Below are positions 8,827 to 18,183 of a stretch of 64,000 nt of DNA, piece after piece (position 1 is the first letter of the stretch; each line of letters starts with the position of its first letter). Below the pieces are notes generated by a model. The model saw nothing but the letters and a program-made list of their open reading frames with translations. It was not told the origin of the DNA and ran no database searches. Position numbers and translations under genes: made by a program. The stretch comes from Candidatus Fermentithermobacillaceae bacterium (lineage in GTDB: Bacteria > Bacillota > Sulfobacillia > Fermentithermobacillales > DUSS01). Where the stretch lies: NCBI GenBank assembly GCA_014896535.1, contig JADBKE010000018.1:104580-168579 (forward strand), given 5' to 3'.

Positions 8827-9336
8827 ATGCTCAACCGGATCGTACTGGTAGGGCGGCTTGTGAGGGACCCGGAACTCAGATATACTCCCTCGGCCAAGGC
8901 GGTAGCTTCGTTTACCCTCGCCGTCGATCGCCGCCGCAACCAGCAAGGAGAAAGAGAAACCGACTTTATCGATATAGTCACATGGGGCCGCTTGGCGGAA
9001 ACTTGCTCCAATTACCTGTCCAAAGGGCGATTGGTGGCGGTCGAAGGGAGGCTGCAGATCAGGTCTTACCAGACCCAGGACGGGCAGAAACGCAAAGTGG
9101 CAGAAGTTGTAGCCGACGGGGTTCACTTCCTGTCCGCGCCCTCGAGGGCCGAAGCCGAAGCTCTTGAAACGGCTTCGCTCGAGGAAGACGAGTTTGAGGA
9201 TCCCGCCAGGATTGGCGAGGAGCCGCCCGCATCCGAGGGGCCAGATGTCAACGAGGAATCCGACGGCGAACCGGAGCCCGGAACCGGCGGGAAACCCGCT
9301 ACAGGGAAGCCGGCGTCCAAATCCGCCCGGCACTGA
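8827..9336 (+). CDS. ssb: single-stranded DNA-binding protein
   Basis: The OB-fold domain is clear (MLNRIVLVGRLVRDPELRYT, then the VASFTLAVDRR, DFIDIVTWGRLAE and RLQIRSYQTQDGQKR segments, about residues 1-110). A low-complexity linker rich in E, P, G and K follows. The usual C-terminal acidic tip (DDDIPF type), which binds replication and repair partners, is absent: the protein ends KPASKSARH. I saw no nearby frame in which such a tip would be encoded. It sits between rpsF and rpsR as expected. Confidence 0.95.
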   Translation: MLNRIVLVGRLVRDPELRYTPSAKAVASFTLAVDRRRNQQGERETDFIDIVTWGRLAETCSNYLSKGRLVAVEGRLQIRSYQTQDGQKRKVAEVVADGVHFLSAPSRAEAEALETASLEEDEFEDPARIGEEPPASEGPDVNEESDGEPEPGTGGKPATGKPASKSARH

Positions 9337-9428
9337 CGCCGAGGGACAAATAAGAGAACAGCTGAACTGCCACGACCGGGTATCACCCGGCGTTGGGCTC
9401 AGGCAGGTCAGGTAGGGAGGATGTCGCA

Positions 9429-9659
9429 TTGAGGCGAGAACACGGTCGTAAAGCAAGAAGAAAGGTATGTGCGTTCTGCGTTGACGGGATAGAGGAGATA
9501 GACTACAAGGACGTTCCCAGGTTGCGGCGATATCTCACCGAGAGAGGGAAGATCCTTCCCCGGCGCATCACCGGGAATTGCGCCCGTCACCAACGCCAAC
9601 TCACTCGCGCCATCAAAAGGGCAAGAGTGATGGCTCTTCTACCTTTCACGGTAGAGTGA
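9429..9659 (+). CDS. rpsR: 30S ribosomal protein S18
   Basis: A 76-residue protein with the S18 core (KVCAFC...[26 protein letters not shown]...[20 protein letters not shown]). The start is TTG 9429, behind GGGAGG at 8 bases; an upstream in-frame ATG at 9393 lies before the ribosome binding site and is not used. CAFC may mark a cysteine pair of the zinc-type S18. It closes the rpsF-ssb-rpsR operon. Confidence 0.95.
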   Translation: MRREHGRKARRKVCAFCVDGIEEIDYKDVPRLRRYLTERGKILPRRITGNCARHQRQLTRAIKRARVMALLPFTVE

Positions 9660-9818
9660 CCGGACCGGTCAGTACAACGCGCTGAATGCTTGAGGAAAAC
9701 TCAGCACGACCGCGGGTTTACCGATCGGCAGGCAAAGGCGGATGCCTCCAGTCCGGGAAAAGCTCGGCAATGACCGGACAAGCGCGCCTGCATCGGGGAA
9801 AACTCGCTGGATGGAAGC

Positions 9819-9844
9819 GGGGCGCCGGATGTCTCCGGCGCCCC
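9819..9844 (+). terminator. GC-rich hairpin after rpsR
   Basis: A perfect 11-bp stem (GGGGCGCCGGA / TCCGGCGCCCC) with a TGTC loop, followed by CCTGTCT rather than a T-run. It is the only clear structure in the 325-base gap between rpsR and yybS (9660-9984); I see no convincing gene in the rest of that gap. Confidence 0.5.
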
Positions 9845-9984
9845 CTGTCTACACCGTCTGGCGGCAGCGGATGCCGAGCCAGATGAGCTGCGCCAGCCAA
9901 GATGGGGAGGGAGGAGACTATTAACAACGGCGCGATCCTGACTTGTATCACCGGAGACCGACATTCTCAGGGAAGGGAGATCGA

Positions 9985-11001
9985 ATGACAGACAGAAGTC
10001 ACACAGGCGCCCGCCGACCGGGCTACAGAGCTCTCGTCGAGTCGGCCTTCCTCGCTGCCTTAGCCGTCGTCATAACCCTGCTGGCCGAGTACGTACCGGT
10101 GGTCGGAATCGGCGCTGCTCTGCTCGGGCCGGTTCCCGTAGCTGCGGTTGTTGCAAGACACGGAATGAAATGGGGGATCATGTCTGGAGTAGTAGCGACC
10201 CTCATTTCCATGGCCTTCTTGAACCCCATCCTTGCGCTGGCTTCTGGACTGGTCCTCGTCTTTGGTGGTTTAAGCTTGGGCTATGGCATAATGAAGAAAC
10301 TCGAGGCACAAAAAACGCTTTTCCTGATGACGGTTGCCGCTATCCTAATCGCCGTCGTGGAGGTGCTCGTATCCGCCATCATCCTGGGGGCTGGTCCTGA
10401 GGCCCTCCTCAGAGAGGCCATGGAGTCGATGGTGTCCGGTATGGAGCAAGGAGCCGAGCTCGCCGCAAAACTCACCGGGAAGCCTTTCGACGCAGCGGAG
10501 TGGGCCAAGACCAGAGAGGCCATGATCGCTTCTTTCACCGAAACCGTCAAACAGGCAATTGTGGGCCTCCTGGCGGCGACGGCGGTCACACACGCCTATC
10601 TCAACTATGCGGTATCCGGGGCGGTGCTGCGGCGCCTTGGGATACCCGTGAACGAATTGCCTCCGTTTTCCAACTGGATCTTCCCGCCGTGGTTAGGGCT
10701 TTTGTTCTTTTTGGCAAGCACCGTCCCGGCGGCCTTCGCAAACCAGCTGGCCGCGTATCCCCTGCTCCGAGCCGTTGTCATGAATTCGATCGTAGGCACC
10801 TCCTTCTTTACGCTCATAGAAGGCCTCAGTTTGCTCTCTTACTACCTTAAACAGGCTAAAGTGCCGACGCTTGTCGTTGTCCTCCTGGGGATTTACGCCG
10901 TTACCAATCCATCTTTGGGTTTTGTCGCACAATTGTTTGGAGCTCTGGACGCCATGATGGACTTCAGGAGGATTCGCTGGGGCAACCTTGAAGACTTATG
11001 A
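9985..11001 (+). CDS. yybS: YybS family (DUF2232) membrane protein
   Basis: A 338-residue integral membrane protein with about eight hydrophobic helices, starting ALVESAFLAALAVVITLLAEYVPVVG, of the DUF2232/YybS family found between rpsR and rplI in Bacillota. The ATG at 9985 follows GGAAGGGAG; the longer reading from 9943 lacks a ribosome binding site. The family resembles small transporters of the ECF S-component type in overall look, but its substrate is unknown. Confidence 0.75.
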   Translation: MTDRSHTGARRPGYRALVESAFLAALAVVITLLAEYVPVVGIGAALLGPVPVAAVVARHGMKWGIMSGVVATLISMAFLNPILALASGLVLVFGGLSLGYGIMKKLEAQKTLFLMTVAAILIAVVEVLVSAIILGAGPEALLREAMESMVSGMEQGAELAAKLTGKPFDAAEWAKTREAMIASFTETVKQAIVGLLAATAVTHAYLNYAVSGAVLRRLGIPVNELPPFSNWIFPPWLGLLFFLASTVPAAFANQLAAYPLLRAVVMNSIVGTSFFTLIEGLSLLSYYLKQAKVPTLVVVLLGIYAVTNPSLGFVAQLFGALDAMMDFRRIRWGNLEDL

Positions 11002-11237
11002 TAGTATGGAACGGTGTCTCGCGTAAGGCCGTCGCCAGGTCGGGCACCGTGCCGGGCGGCAGGTCACCGGCGGGTTCCGGTCCCGGAACCAGTGGCCAGG
11101 GACGGCTCTACGCACTTTCAGTCCTGACCCCGTTCAGCCTTGAAGAGGTCCGCGGGTTCTGGCGAGCTGGGCGTCGAGCTCGAACCGAGCTTCGGGGCCC
11201 GGTAAGGCGGGATAGTGAGGTGAAGGTCGCCCCATGA
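10998..11237 (+). CDS. possible small coupled ORF between yybS and rplI
   Basis: The ATG overlaps the yybS stop (ATGA) and its own stop overlaps the rplI start (ATGA), so it could be translated by coupling. The 79-residue product is basic and glycine-rich at first, then SLEEVRGFWRAGRRARTE; I do not recognise it. The region fills the place where the c-di-AMP phosphodiesterase gene gdpP usually lies. It may simply be non-coding leader of rplI. Confidence 0.25.
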   Translation: MIVWNGVSRKAVARSGTVPGGRSPAGSGPGTSGQGRLYALSVLTPFSLEEVRGFWRAGRRARTELRGPVRRDSEVKVAP

Positions 11238-11692
11238 GGGTCATCTTGAAAAAGGACGTTCCCGGCCTCGGACGCCGGGGCGATACCGTTCAAGTGAAAG
11301 ACGGCTACGCCCGGAACTACCTGATTCCCCGGGAGATGGCCGTGCCCGCTACCGAGGGTCGCCTAAGGGAAGAAGAGTCAAGGAAAGAGGCCCTGAAGTC
11401 CAAAGAATCCAGGCTCCTGGAGGCTGCGCGTCAGGATGCCGCGAAAGTCCAAGGCAAACGAGTGGTGGTTTACGCCAAGGTGGGCCAAGGACGCCTCTTC
11501 GGCTCGGTCACGGCCCAAGACATCGCCGATGCTCTGGCCCGCCAGTATGGTTTGCAGGTCGATAAGAGAAGGATTCTTCTTGATGAGAATCTTAAGGAAC
11601 TGGGCGTTCACGAAGTACAAATCCAGCTTCATCCCTCGGTCAAGGTAACTGTCGAGGTGGAAATCAAACCGGAGGTGAAAAAAGAAAAATGA
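11234..11692 (+). CDS. rplI: 50S ribosomal protein L9
   Basis: A 152-residue protein of normal length. The N-terminal L9 motif MRVILKKDVPGLGRRGDTVQVKDGYARNYLIPR is complete, followed by the long connecting helix (REEESRKEALKSKESRLLEAARQDA) and the C-terminal domain (GRLFGSVTAQDIADAL). GGTGAAGG precedes the ATG. Its stop overlaps the start of the Lon-family protease gene, so both are probably translated from one message. Confidence 0.96.
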   Translation: MRVILKKDVPGLGRRGDTVQVKDGYARNYLIPREMAVPATEGRLREEESRKEALKSKESRLLEAARQDAAKVQGKRVVVYAKVGQGRLFGSVTAQDIADALARQYGLQVDKRRILLDENLKELGVHEVQIQLHPSVKVTVEVEIKPEVKKEK

Positions 11693-13635
11693 AAACGAAA
11701 ACGGGTAAAGAAACTCTCAAGAATGACGAGACACTCGAATTTTCTCTGCAAAGCGAAGATATGTTGAGGCGGCGCGTAGGCGCCATGTTCAACCTCCTCG
11801 CGTCGATTTACGGGCCGGATAAGCTCGTACTCAAAGCAGGCAGACTGGGGGCTCTCGGCGGTATGAGGTCCGATGACCTCTGCAGCCAGGTGTTGGCTCT
11901 GCAGAAGGTGGTGTTCGACGACCCCGGTTTGCGGGCCAAGCCCCGGATAGAAGAAATCCCGGTTATCCTGGATAACTGTCAGGATCAGATCGCTGACTTC
12001 GTGGCGAGACAATCGGTGGAGCAGGAGATGGAGGCACGGGTCTCCAAAAAACTCCAGGAAAAGCACCAAGCCTACCTCAACGACATAAGGAGGGAAGTGC
12101 TTCAGGAGGAGATCGGCCCCGAAACCCCTGCCACCAAGCAAAAACTGAAGGAGCTTTTGAAGCTAGAAAAGCGCACCCTCTCCGTGTCGTGCCTCCAGCT
12201 GGTCAGGCCGAAATCCCTCAAAGAGATCGTCGGTCAGGACCGGGCGATCAAAGATCTCATGGCTAAGATAGCCAGTCCGTATCCGCAGCACGTGATCCTT
12301 TACGGTCCTCCAGGTGTGGGCAAGACATCCGTCGCCCGACTCGTCCTGGAGGAAGCGAAGAAGATGGCATGTACTCCTTTTGCTCCGGATGCGCCCTTCA
12401 TCGAGACGGACGGCGCGACGCTGAGGTGGGACCCGAGGGAGATAACTAACCCGCTCCTGGGCTCGGTCCACGACCCCATCTACCAGGGCGCCAGGCGGGA
12501 CCTGGCCGAGGGCGGGATACCCGAACCCAAAATCGGCCTGGTCACGCTGGCCACCGGCGGGGTACTCTTCATCGACGAGATCGGTGAAATGGATCCCTTG
12601 CTCCAGAACAAGCTCTTGAAAGTGCTCGAGGATAAGCGAGTGACCTTCGAATCATCGTACTACGATCCGGACGACCCCCGCGTACCTAAATACGTCAAGA
12701 GGCTCTTTTCCAAAGGCGCTCCCGCCGACTTCATACTGATCGGCGCGACCACCAGAGAACCGGACGAGCTCAGCCCGGCCCTGAGATCCAGGTGCGCCGA
12801 AGTATTCTTCGATCCCCTTACGCCCGAACACATCATCGAGATCCTCAAGAATGCGGCGAAGAAACTCCGGGCCAAACTCAGCAAGGAAGCGCTGGAACTC
12901 ATAGCCGATCACACCATCGAGGGCCGAAAGGCCGTGGGTATTCTGGCGGACGCCTTTGCGATGAGCCTCTACGAAGCCGGTGGCGTGATGCCAGAAAAAG
13001 GCTACATCCAGGTAACTGTGGACCACGTAAAGGAAGCAATCAGGTCTGCCAGACTTCTCCCCTATGTGACGGTTAAGGCCAAGGACGAGATGGAAGTGGG
13101 CCGCACGTTCGGTCTCGGTGTGCTCGGGCACGTGGGCTCCGTGCTGGAAGTGGAGGCCGTAGCTTTCCCTGCGAAGGAGCAGGGTAAAGGCGCCATCCGC
13201 ATGAACGACACTGCCGGGTCGATGGTCAAGGACTCCCTCTTCAACGCAGCGGCTGCTTTGAGGAAGGTTCTGGGAGTTGATCCTGCGGCGTGGGATATCC
13301 AGGTAAACATCGTTGGAGGAGCTCAGGTTGACGGGCCCTCGGCGGGCCTCGCCATCTGCCTCGCGGTGATGTCCGCAGTGAGGGACATACCGCTGAGACA
13401 GGATGTCGCGGTAACCGGCGAAGTCTCGTTGAGGGGCTACGTCAAGGCTATCGGTGGGGTGTACGAAAAGATATACGGCGCAAGACAAGCCGGCATGAAG
13501 AAGGTCCTGCTCCCTCTGGAAAACGCCCAGGGGGTGCCCGCCGTGAAAGGGATCGAAATCGCGTTCGTGCGGGACGTATCGGAAGCTTTGGACCACCTGA
13601 ACCCGAGCTGGAGGCAGTTCCTCCAGACGGCATAG
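11689..13635 (+). CDS. lonC: Lon-family ATP-dependent protease (LonC type)
   Basis: A 648-residue protein: an N-terminal helical part (residues 1-170), an AAA+ ATPase (Walker A GPPGVGKT at 206-213; Walker B GVLFIDEIGEMD) and a C-terminal Lon protease domain. The catalytic serine is S551 (DGPSAG) and the lysine K594 (GGVYEK), with the 43-residue spacing known for Lon. It lacks the classical Lon substrate-binding N-domain. This type is usual in spore-forming Bacillota beside rplI and dnaB, as here. It overlaps rplI by four bases. Confidence 0.88.
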   Translation: MKTKTGKETLKNDETLEFSLQSEDMLRRRVGAMFNLLASIYGPDKLVLKAGRLGALGGMRSDDLCSQVLALQKVVFDDPGLRAKPRIEEIPVILDNCQDQIADFVARQSVEQEMEARVSKKLQEKHQAYLNDIRREVLQEEIGPETPATKQKLKELLKLEKRTLSVSCLQLVRPKSLKEIVGQDRAIKDLMAKIASPYPQHVILYGPPGVGKTSVARLVLEEAKKMACTPFAPDAPFIETDGATLRWDPREITNPLLGSVHDPIYQGARRDLAEGGIPEPKIGLVTLATGGVLFIDEIGEMDPLLQNKLLKVLEDKRVTFESSYYDPDDPRVPKYVKRLFSKGAPADFILIGATTREPDELSPALRSRCAEVFFDPLTPEHIIEILKNAAKKLRAKLSKEALELIADHTIEGRKAVGILADAFAMSLYEAGGVMPEKGYIQVTVDHVKEAIRSARLLPYVTVKAKDEMEVGRTFGLGVLGHVGSVLEVEAVAFPAKEQGKGAIRMNDTAGSMVKDSLFNAAAALRKVLGVDPAAWDIQVNIVGGAQVDGPSAGLAICLAVMSAVRDIPLRQDVAVTGEVSLRGYVKAIGGVYEKIYGARQAGMKKVLLPLENAQGVPAVKGIEIAFVRDVSEALDHLNPSWRQFLQTA

Positions 13636-13738
13636 CCGGGTGCGACCCGGCCTAAATGCAAAAACCGGGGACAGTCCAGGGCAAAAATGATGGGCTTCTT
13701 CTGAATCCAGGGCGGCATCGTCGAAAGGAGGGAGGCCC

Positions 13739-15061
13739 GTGGCGTCGGGCGAAGAGCGGCTACCGCCTCAGAACCTGGAGGCGGAACAATCGGTCCTGGG
13801 TTCAATGCTCATTGACAAGGATGCTGCGATTTACTGCGCCGATTTCCTGGACCCCGAAGACTTTTACAGGGACGCTCACCGGGTGATTTTCGCGCGAATG
13901 CTTGAAATGTTGGATAAGGGTGAGCCGACTGATCTCGTCACCGTATCGGATAAGCTCAGGGCTACCGGCGAACTCGAAAAGGTTGGAGGGGTATCGTTCC
14001 TGGGGATGCTGGCTAACTTCGTACCCACCGCCGCCAACGTCGAATACTACGCGAGGATCGTGAAGGAAAAGGCGGTTTTGAGGCGGCTCATCTCCGCCGC
14101 CACCGAAATCGCTGCTTCCGCGTATTCCGCTCAAACGGACGTCGACGAGATCCTGGATAAGGCGGAGCAAGCTATATTCGAGGTAGCCCAAAAACGACCG
14201 GGGAATACTTGCATACCGCTGAAAGACGTTCTCGTAGAGACCATGGAGCACCTTGAGCACTTGTCCAGGAAGCCGGGGGGTACCATCGGTCTCGCGACGG
14301 GTTTGAAGGATCTCGACAGGATTACGTCGGGATTCCAGCAATCGGACCTGATCATCCTGGCCGCCAGGCCTTCCGTCGGTAAGACCTCCCTCGCCCTCAA
14401 CATAGCGCGAAACGTGGCCCTGAAAGAGGATGTGCCCGTCGTCTTCTTCAGTCTCGAGATGTCCAGGGAACAGGTAGCTCAGAGGCTCCTGTGTGCCGAG
14501 GCCAATATCGACAGCCAGCGCTTGCGGGGCGGATTCCTCGACGACGACGAGTGGCGCCGTCTGTCGGTGGCCCTGGGCCGACTGGCGGAAGCGAAAATAT
14601 ACATTGACGACACCCCCTCTCTTTCTACCATGGAGTTGAGGTCGAGGTGCAGGCGCCTCAAGAGCCAGACCGGCCTGGGACTCGTCATCGTGGATTACTT
14701 GCAGCTCATGAGACCGTCGAGAAGAGGGGAAAACAGGCAACAGGAAATCTCGGAAATCTCCCGGTCACTGAAGAGCCTGGCCAGAGAAATCAACGTCCCG
14801 GTCCTGGCCATGTCGCAGCTGTCGCGAGCCGTGGAACAAAGACAGGACCGCCGCCCTCTGTTGTCGGACCTCAGGGAATCGGGCGCGATCGAACAGGATG
14901 CCGACGTGGTTCTGTTTCTTTACACCGACCCCGAGATGGAAAACCAGAATATCATCGAGCTCATCGTAGCCAAGCAACGGAACGGGCCTACCAGCAGCAC
15001 CAGGCTGTTCTACTCCAGAGAAACGTGCAGGTTCGAGGACCTCGACGTGATGCACGCATAG
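13739..15061 (+). CDS. dnaB: replicative DNA helicase
   Basis: A 440-residue hexameric helicase. The N-terminal domain begins PPQNLEAEQSVLGSMLID and the RecA-like C-terminal domain has Walker A RPSVGKTSLALNIARN, Walker B LVIVDYLQLM and the DLRESGAIEQDADVV arginine-finger region. GTG start behind AAAGGAGGGAGG. It unwinds DNA at the fork. The length is normal and no intein is present. Placement after rplI and lonC is as in other Bacillota. Confidence 0.96.
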   Translation: MASGEERLPPQNLEAEQSVLGSMLIDKDAAIYCADFLDPEDFYRDAHRVIFARMLEMLDKGEPTDLVTVSDKLRATGELEKVGGVSFLGMLANFVPTAANVEYYARIVKEKAVLRRLISAATEIAASAYSAQTDVDEILDKAEQAIFEVAQKRPGNTCIPLKDVLVETMEHLEHLSRKPGGTIGLATGLKDLDRITSGFQQSDLIILAARPSVGKTSLALNIARNVALKEDVPVVFFSLEMSREQVAQRLLCAEANIDSQRLRGGFLDDDEWRRLSVALGRLAEAKIYIDDTPSLSTMELRSRCRRLKSQTGLGLVIVDYLQLMRPSRRGENRQQEISEISRSLKSLAREINVPVLAMSQLSRAVEQRQDRRPLLSDLRESGAIEQDADVVLFLYTDPEMENQNIIELIVAKQRNGPTSSTRLFYSRETCRFEDLDVMHA

Positions 15062-15100
15062 TCCCGTCCGGGGGCGTCGGAGCGGGTCGAGGGAAGGACG

Positions 15101-16501
15101 GTGGACTTCATGAAACGCTGGGACGTCATCATCGTGGGCGCGGGACCCGCCGGTATTTTTACCGCGCTAGAGCTCACCGAGAAACTTCCGGGCGCTTCTG
15201 TCCTCATGCTGGAGAAAGGTCCCGAGATCCACAAGCGCATCTGCCCCAGGAATACCCTGGCCCGAGGATGTCGGGAATGCTCTCCTTGCTCGATCGTGTC
15301 CGGATGGGGAGGGGCGGGGGCCTTCTCGGATGGAAAGCTTACCCTTACCCCGCGCTTTGGCGGACTCCTCCCCGAGTACGTCGGCCGGCAGGAGGCTACA
15401 GAGCTCATAGAGTACGTGGACGAGATCTGGAAGCGCTTCGGCGCTCCCGATAGGGTATTTGGAGCGGATGAGGAGGCTGTTTCCTCCCTGGTCAAGGAAG
15501 CCGCCAGAGCAGGCCTGGAGCTCATCCCGGCCCGGATACGGCATCTCGGCACGGACAAGTGTCCGGACATCCTCAAGGCGATGTACACCCACCTCAAGGA
15601 CAAGGTGGAGATCCGTACCGGCGTGACGGTGGACAAAATACTCATCCGCGACGGAAAGGTCCACGGCGTCGCCCTGGCCGACGGTACTTCCGAGGTCTCC
15701 GCTACCGTCGTGGTAGCGCCGGGGCGAGAAGGGGCCTGGTGGTTTTCGGAAGAAGCCGAGCGAATTGGCTTGAGCCTCGAAGCGAATCCGGTGGACATAG
15801 GCGTCCGGGTGGAGGTTCCAGCGGTGCTCACGGACGAAATCACCGACAAGATATGGGAATTCAAGATTCATTACTATTCCCGAGCCTTTGATGACCTGGT
15901 GCGTACCTTTTGCGTCTGCCCCAGGGGCGAAGTGGTAATGGAGAACTCCGCCGGCGTCATCACGGTAAATGGTCACTCCTACAGCGGCAAGCGTACCGAA
16001 AACACGAATTTCGCCGTCCTCGTATCCAAGACTTTCACCGAGCCTTTTAAAGAGCCCATCGCTTACGGAAAGAACATCGCCACTCTCGCCAATATGCTCG
16101 GCGGAGGCGTTCTCGTGCAGAGGTTAGGCGACCTGTGGGAGGGCCGGAGATCCACCGCACGGCGGCTCGCCAAGGGAATGGTCGAACCGACGCTCAAAGA
16201 CGCTACCCCCGGCGACCTCATGCTCGTGCTGCCCTACAGGTACGTCATGAACATTCTGGAAATGCTCGAAGCTCTCGAGGGGTTCATCCCCGGTGTGTGG
16301 TCGAGACACACCTTGCTCTACGGAGTCGAGGTGAAGTTCTACTCATCCAGAGTTAAAGTGAATTCGGACATGGAGACGGAGATCCCGGGTCTCTTCGCCG
16401 TGGGAGACGGCGCCGGGATAACCCGCGGGCTGGCCCAGGCGTCGGCATCTGGTGTCCGGGCTGCCCGGGCCATCGTCAGGAGGATGCAAGCCCGGCCGTA
16501 A
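15101..16501 (+). CDS. FAD-dependent dehydrogenase of the COG2509 type
   Basis: A 466-residue flavoprotein. The dinucleotide-binding motif is VIIVGAGPAGIFTALELTE near the N-terminus, followed by a cysteine-rich stretch (RICPRNTLARGCRECSPCSIV) and a C-terminal FAD-closing motif (GLFAVGDGAGITRGLAQASASG). The family is described as uncharacterised FAD-dependent dehydrogenases; the substrate is unknown. The cluster of cysteines could hold a metal or a disulfide. Start is GTG 15101 or ATG 15110; GGAAGGACGG lies close to the first and 12 bases from the second. Confidence 0.75.
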   Translation: MDFMKRWDVIIVGAGPAGIFTALELTEKLPGASVLMLEKGPEIHKRICPRNTLARGCRECSPCSIVSGWGGAGAFSDGKLTLTPRFGGLLPEYVGRQEATELIEYVDEIWKRFGAPDRVFGADEEAVSSLVKEAARAGLELIPARIRHLGTDKCPDILKAMYTHLKDKVEIRTGVTVDKILIRDGKVHGVALADGTSEVSATVVVAPGREGAWWFSEEAERIGLSLEANPVDIGVRVEVPAVLTDEITDKIWEFKIHYYSRAFDDLVRTFCVCPRGEVVMENSAGVITVNGHSYSGKRTENTNFAVLVSKTFTEPFKEPIAYGKNIATLANMLGGGVLVQRLGDLWEGRRSTARRLAKGMVEPTLKDATPGDLMLVLPYRYVMNILEMLEALEGFIPGVWSRHTLLYGVEVKFYSSRVKVNSDMETEIPGLFAVGDGAGITRGLAQASASGVRAARAIVRRMQARP

Positions 16502-16552
16502 CGGCTAGCTCAGACAGGTCACGTGCGGACCGCGCCCGCCCGTCCGGTCAAA

Positions 16553-16581
16553 TTGATCCACCCGGACCCTTGTGGTATCAT
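16553..16581 (+). promoter_or_regulatory. sigma-A promoter of tRNA-Ser(UGA)
   Basis: TTGATC, a 17-base spacer and TATCAT. The expected transcription start is only a few bases before the tRNA at 16591, as is usual for stable RNA genes. Confidence 0.75.
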
Positions 16582-16590
16582 GGCGAACGC

Positions 16591-16681
16591 GGAGGGGTGG
16601 CAGAGCGGCTGATTGCGGCAGTCTTGAAAACTGTTGAGGGTCTCGTGCCCTCCGTGGGTTCGAATCCCACCCCCTCCGCCA
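16591..16681 (+). tRNA. tRNA-Ser (anticodon TGA)
   Basis: A class II tRNA with acceptor stem GGAGGGG/CCCCTCC, discriminator G, encoded CCA, long variable arm and T-loop GTTCGAATC. The anticodon loop CTTGAAA gives TGA, which reads UCN codons. It is the first of four serine tRNAs in 1.5 kb. Confidence 0.95.
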
Positions 16682-16801
16682 CGTCGCGAATACTGCGCCC
16701 TTTTAAGTTTCCAGGTCGGCCGGGCTGATCATGGCGCGGACGCGCGTCCGTGTCCGACAGCTGATTCTGGCGTCCGACTGGCGCAGAACGGCCGGACGTG
16801 C

Positions 16802-16807
16802 TATGAT
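16802..16807 (+). promoter_or_regulatory. extended -10 element before tRNA-Ser(GCU)
   Basis: TGCTATGAT forms an extended -10 (TGn-TATGAT) about 70 bases ahead of the next tRNA. No clear -35 hexamer is visible, so the assignment is weak. Confidence 0.35.
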
Positions 16808-16878
16808 AAGCGTTGCAAACGATGGCCGGGGTTACCCCGGGCATTCGTTGCTCGTCGGAGTGCGGAATAAAGATAAGC

Positions 16879-16972
16879 GGAGAGGTCGCCTAGCAGGCCG
16901 AGGGCGACGGTTTGCTAAACCGTTAAGGGGCCTAAAACCCCTTCGAGGGTTCGAATCCCTCCCTCTCCGCCA
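16879..16972 (+). tRNA. tRNA-Ser (anticodon GCT)
   Basis: Acceptor stem GGAGAGG/CCTCTCC, discriminator G, encoded CCA, long variable arm. Anticodon loop TTGCTAA gives GCT, reading AGC and AGU. Five bases separate its end from tRNA-Arg(ACG), so both probably come from one transcript. Confidence 0.95.
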
Positions 16973-16977
16973 TAGGT

Positions 16978-17054
16978 GCGCCCGTAGCTCAATTGGATAG
17001 AGCGGCAGACTACGGATCTGTAGGTTGTGGGTTCGACTCCCGCCGGGCGCACCA
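16978..17054 (+). tRNA. tRNA-Arg (anticodon ACG)
   Basis: A 77-base tRNA with acceptor stem GCGCCCG/CGGGCGC, discriminator A and encoded CCA. Anticodon loop CTACGGA gives ACG. A34 of this anticodon is the substrate of the TadA deaminase, whose gene lies about 220 bases downstream, so the enzyme and its substrate are linked here. Confidence 0.95.
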
Positions 17055-17119
17055 GAAAAGTTCCCAGTCGCGTCCCGGAAAGAGCCAGAAAAGGATTTCG
17101 CAGAGAAAACTTTTGACGT

Positions 17120-17198
17120 GCGCCCGTAGCTCAGTCGGATAGAGCGGGGGATTCCTAATCCCCGTCTGGCGGAGGTTCGAGTCCTCTCGGGCGCACCA
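17120..17198 (+). tRNA. tRNA-Arg (anticodon CCT)
   Basis: Acceptor stem GCGCCCG/CGGGCGC identical to the preceding tRNA-Arg, discriminator A, encoded CCA. Anticodon loop TTCCTAA gives CCT, reading AGG. The shared acceptor arm and D-arm suggest that it arose from, or shares origin with, its neighbour. Confidence 0.95.
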
Positions 17199-17221
17199 GT
17201 TTTTCATGAGGGCGTCTTTGA

Positions 17222-17857
<636 letters not shown>

Positions 17858-17869
17858 CCAACATTTTTC

Positions 17870-17898
17870 TTGCCCTTATCGGGCTCTTGCCCTATTCT
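17870..17898 (+). promoter_or_regulatory. promoter of tRNA-Ser(CGA)
   Basis: TTGCCC, a 17-base spacer and TATTCT, ending 17 bases before the tRNA at 17916. Confidence 0.6.
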
Positions 17899-17915
17899 CA
17901 AATAATGGAGGTAAC

Positions 17916-18005
17916 GGAGGGGTGTCGGAGCGGTTGAACGAGCCCGCCTCGAAAGCGGGTAGGCGTTTACGCGCCTCGTGGGTTCGAATCCCACCCCCTC
18001 CGCCA
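17916..18005 (+). tRNA. tRNA-Ser (anticodon CGA)
   Basis: Acceptor stem GGAGGGG/CCCCTCC, discriminator G, encoded CCA. Anticodon stem CCCGC/GCGGG with loop CTCGAAA gives CGA, reading UCG. Class II variable arm present. Confidence 0.95.
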
Positions 18006-18024
18006 CGCGAAGGCAAGACCAAGC

Positions 18025-18118
18025 GGAGGGATGTCCGAGTGGCTGAAGGAGCACGCCTGGAGAGCGTGTAGACGGGCTAAGACCTGTCTCGTGGGTTCAA
18101 ATCCCACTCCCTCCGCCA
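18025..18118 (+). tRNA. tRNA-Ser (anticodon GGA)
   Basis: Acceptor stem GGAGGGA/TCCCTCC, discriminator G, encoded CCA. Anticodon stem CACGC/GCGTG with loop CTGGAGA gives GGA, reading UCC and UCU. It completes the full set of serine isoacceptors (UGA, GCU, CGA, GGA) within this window. Confidence 0.95.
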
Positions 18119-18183
18119 TGACTTTTCCCGACCCGTGGGATTTCGACAGCCGAAATTCCAGCGGAGTCCGGTGATTCAATTTT

